Shown: positions 62,804 through 64,000 of the stretch, piece after piece
How positions within the stretch are numbered: the first letter of the stretch is position 1
Layout of the letters: every line of letters starts with the position of its first letter
From: Amblyornis subalaris
Taxonomy: Eukaryota > Chordata > Aves > Passeriformes > Ptilonorhynchidae
Assembly (NCBI GenBank): GCA_018881555.1
Contig: JACAXG010000007.1
Location: 62,001 to 126,000 of the forward strand
Length of the DNA stretch: 64,000 nt
Direction: 5' to 3'
Translations under genes and position numbers: made by a program
Notes under the pieces: generated by a model
Told to the model about the DNA's origin: nothing
What the model saw: the letters and a program-made list of their open reading frames with translations, nothing else
Databases searched by the model: none

Positions 62804-62955
62804 GTTCGCAGCAAAAGCAAAGCAGCTAAGGCTGGACTGTGTGAGGGGGATGAGGTGGTGTCAATCAATGGCAAGCCTTGTGGAGACCTAACCTATGCTG
62901 AAGTCATCGTTCTGATGGAAAGCCTGACTGACGCCCTGCAGATGCTTATCAAGAG
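62804..62955 (+). CDS. SYNPO2: SYNPO2 coding exon 2 (C-terminal half-PDZ)
   Basis: Encodes residues 36-86 of synaptopodin-2. It begins VRSKSKAAKAGLCEGDEVVS, continues INGKPCGDLTYAEVIVLMES and ends LTDALQMLIKR. The G-L-C-E-G-D-E-V-V-S-I-N-G segment (46-58) is the classic PDZ core, and L-T-Y-A-E-V-I (64-70) starts helix alpha-B. Where related ALP/Enigma-type PDZ domains have His after L-T, SYNPO2 proteins have Tyr, seen here at residue 66. The acceptor is TTTGTAG before 62804; the donor is AAGAG|GTACAG at 62956. The exon is 152 nt, so the codon for residue 86 is split after two bases (AG) and Arg is the likely reading. Residues 37-44 are strongly basic. The next coding exons lie beyond the window. 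Confidence 0.95.
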
Positions 62956-63286
62956 GTACAGGAATGCTCAGGATGCTTTGGTGCAATTCAGAGAATAACC
63001 TGGAAAATGCTGGTTTTGAATGCACTCATTTTGCAGACTTACACTGAGAGCTTCTGACAGTCCTGTTATTAATGACTGTAACTGCTTGCATGGAAAAGGG
63101 CGGGAAGAGAGTATTTGAGATGAGGAAATTAATGTATATAATTTGAACAGCACTGATCAGGCACAGAATTAAATGTACAGTGTCCAAATGTAAGTATTAA
63201 TACTTGCAAGGTGTCCACTACCATATACGCATACTGCAGAGGCTTGAGTTCAATTATTCTCTCCACCCCTTTGAAGCAGTGAAGTG

Positions 63287-63352
63287 TTTTTATTCCCTAC
63301 AGATAAGGAAGTGAGGCTTACAAAAAACAAAGGCTGTATAGCTGGAGAAACT
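63287..63352 (-). repeat. MIR-like SINE or L2-type tail fragment, minus orientation
   Basis: TTTTATTCCCTACAGATAAG then GAAGTGAGGCTTACA and later AAAGGCTGTATAGCTGG parallel the complement of the MIR/L2 tail, which reads like TTTTACAGATGAGGAAACTGAGGC and then CACACAGCTAG. Ancient and diverged. Confidence 0.55.
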
Positions 63353-63490
63353 GTGTTACACAGATATGCCTTGATGATGACATGGCAAATGGTCTTCATG
63401 GGTGGCAAAATGTGTAAGTAGTCAGGAGGAGGAGAGGGTCTGGAAGTCATGATTTCTATTTCTGTAGCTGTTATCACCCCACTAGATGAG

Positions 63491-63550
63491 GTGGGGGAAG
63501 TCACAGATCTCTGGCTCTCAGTTTCTGCATTTGTAAAATAGTGAGAGTGA
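63491..63550 (+). repeat. MIR-like SINE fragment, plus orientation
   Basis: GGAAGTCACAGATCTCTGGC then TCTCAGTTTCTGCATTTGTA and AAATAG match the MIR 3' region pattern of CAAGTCACTT, CTCTGTGCCTCAGTTTCC and TCATCTGTAAAATGGG. Opposite orientation to the fragment 140 bases upstream, so probably a separate insertion. Confidence 0.55.
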
Positions 63551-64000
63551 ATTTCAGTTTTCTCTGAAAATGTTTTGAGTTTCTTAGAGAAGCTTCATGC
63601 ACATTTGCAAGCAAGGCAGCATTACTGCTCACTGATCATCAGTCTATTCCAATGCCTGCTCTGTAATTGCCATCAGTGCAATATATGCAGCCTTCAGCTC
63701 AGAGCCACCTACAGTACAGCCCATTCTCCCCAGACCGTGAATTCAGACAAGATGAACTCTGAATTGCCTTCAGTGGGGGTAAGAAGAGGAAGAAAAGGCT
63801 TGAAACTCCCACACTCCTTGTAAGGACTTCAGGCTCCCCCCAGAGCTACTGCAGCTCCCTCTCACAGGCAGGACCAGGAAAGGATCAGGATTCATCATGA
63901 CAGCTAACAGAGCAGTGCCACTGGAAAGGCTGAAGACAGGCACTTGTCTCTGGTTACCATGGATGTATCAACAGAATGTGAAATTCCTCATGGTTCCTGC

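Larger units (their letters stand above)
62956..64000 (+). other. SYNPO2: Start of SYNPO2 intron 2
   Basis: Follows the donor GTACAG at 62956 and runs off the window edge. It holds two MIR-like SINE fragments. No further exon was recognised. The + frame at 63575-63823 lacks a fitting in-frame continuation from exon 2 and shows no SYNPO2 similarity that I can recognise. Confidence 0.75.

Noticed and set aside
1..64000. CRISPR arrays, tRNA or rRNA genes, intact viral or retroviral genes
   Set aside because: No regular spacer-repeat pattern, no tRNA-like cloverleaf sequence and no paired LTRs or gag-pol-env frames were seen on reading both strands.

Overview
The window looks like vertebrate nuclear DNA, most likely from a bird or a close reptile relative. 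It is AT-rich, has no dense coding, carries few transposon copies, and its recognisable LINE remnants are of the CR1/L3-like type typical of birds, turtles and crocodilians. The species call is an inference, since no repeat search could be run.

Only one protein-coding gene is supported: the 5' part of SYNPO2 (synaptopodin-2, also called myopodin) on the + strand. Coding exon 1 (10204-10308) and coding exon 2 (62804-62955) join in phase 0. Together they encode the first 86 residues, which form essentially the whole N-terminal PDZ domain. Between them lies intron 1 of about 52.5 kb, which fills most of the window. Intron 2 begins at 62956 and runs off the right edge. The remaining exons, which would carry the actin-, filamin- and alpha-actinin-binding region, lie outside the window.

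Layout: 1-9.8 kb is the upstream flank, with a decayed + strand CR1-like LINE at about 6.3-7.0 kb. 9.84-10.2 kb is the likely promoter and 5' UTR, with modest CpG enrichment and several upstream ATGs. 10.3-62.8 kb is intron 1. It contains copies of an ancient reptile-type interspersed repeat near 12.8, 17.5 and 27.2 kb, a pure 38-base poly-G tract at 32.05 kb, a decayed minus-strand CR1-like LINE at 42.87-43.70 kb, a 26-bp tandem duplication at 44.26 kb, and a CpG-rich island at 47.58-48.08 kb with a strong CTCF-type motif. 62.96-64 kb is the start of intron 2, with two MIR-like SINE fragments.

Most open reading frames in the window are chance or repeat-derived. I saw no tRNA, rRNA, CRISPR array or prokaryotic gene organisation, and nothing I can defend as a new biological system. 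The best second-look items are the intronic CpG/CTCF island, the poly-G tract, the stop-abutting-start arrangement in the SYNPO2 leader, and a minus-strand ORF pair near 34.1-34.6 kb with a two-membrane-segment reading frame.
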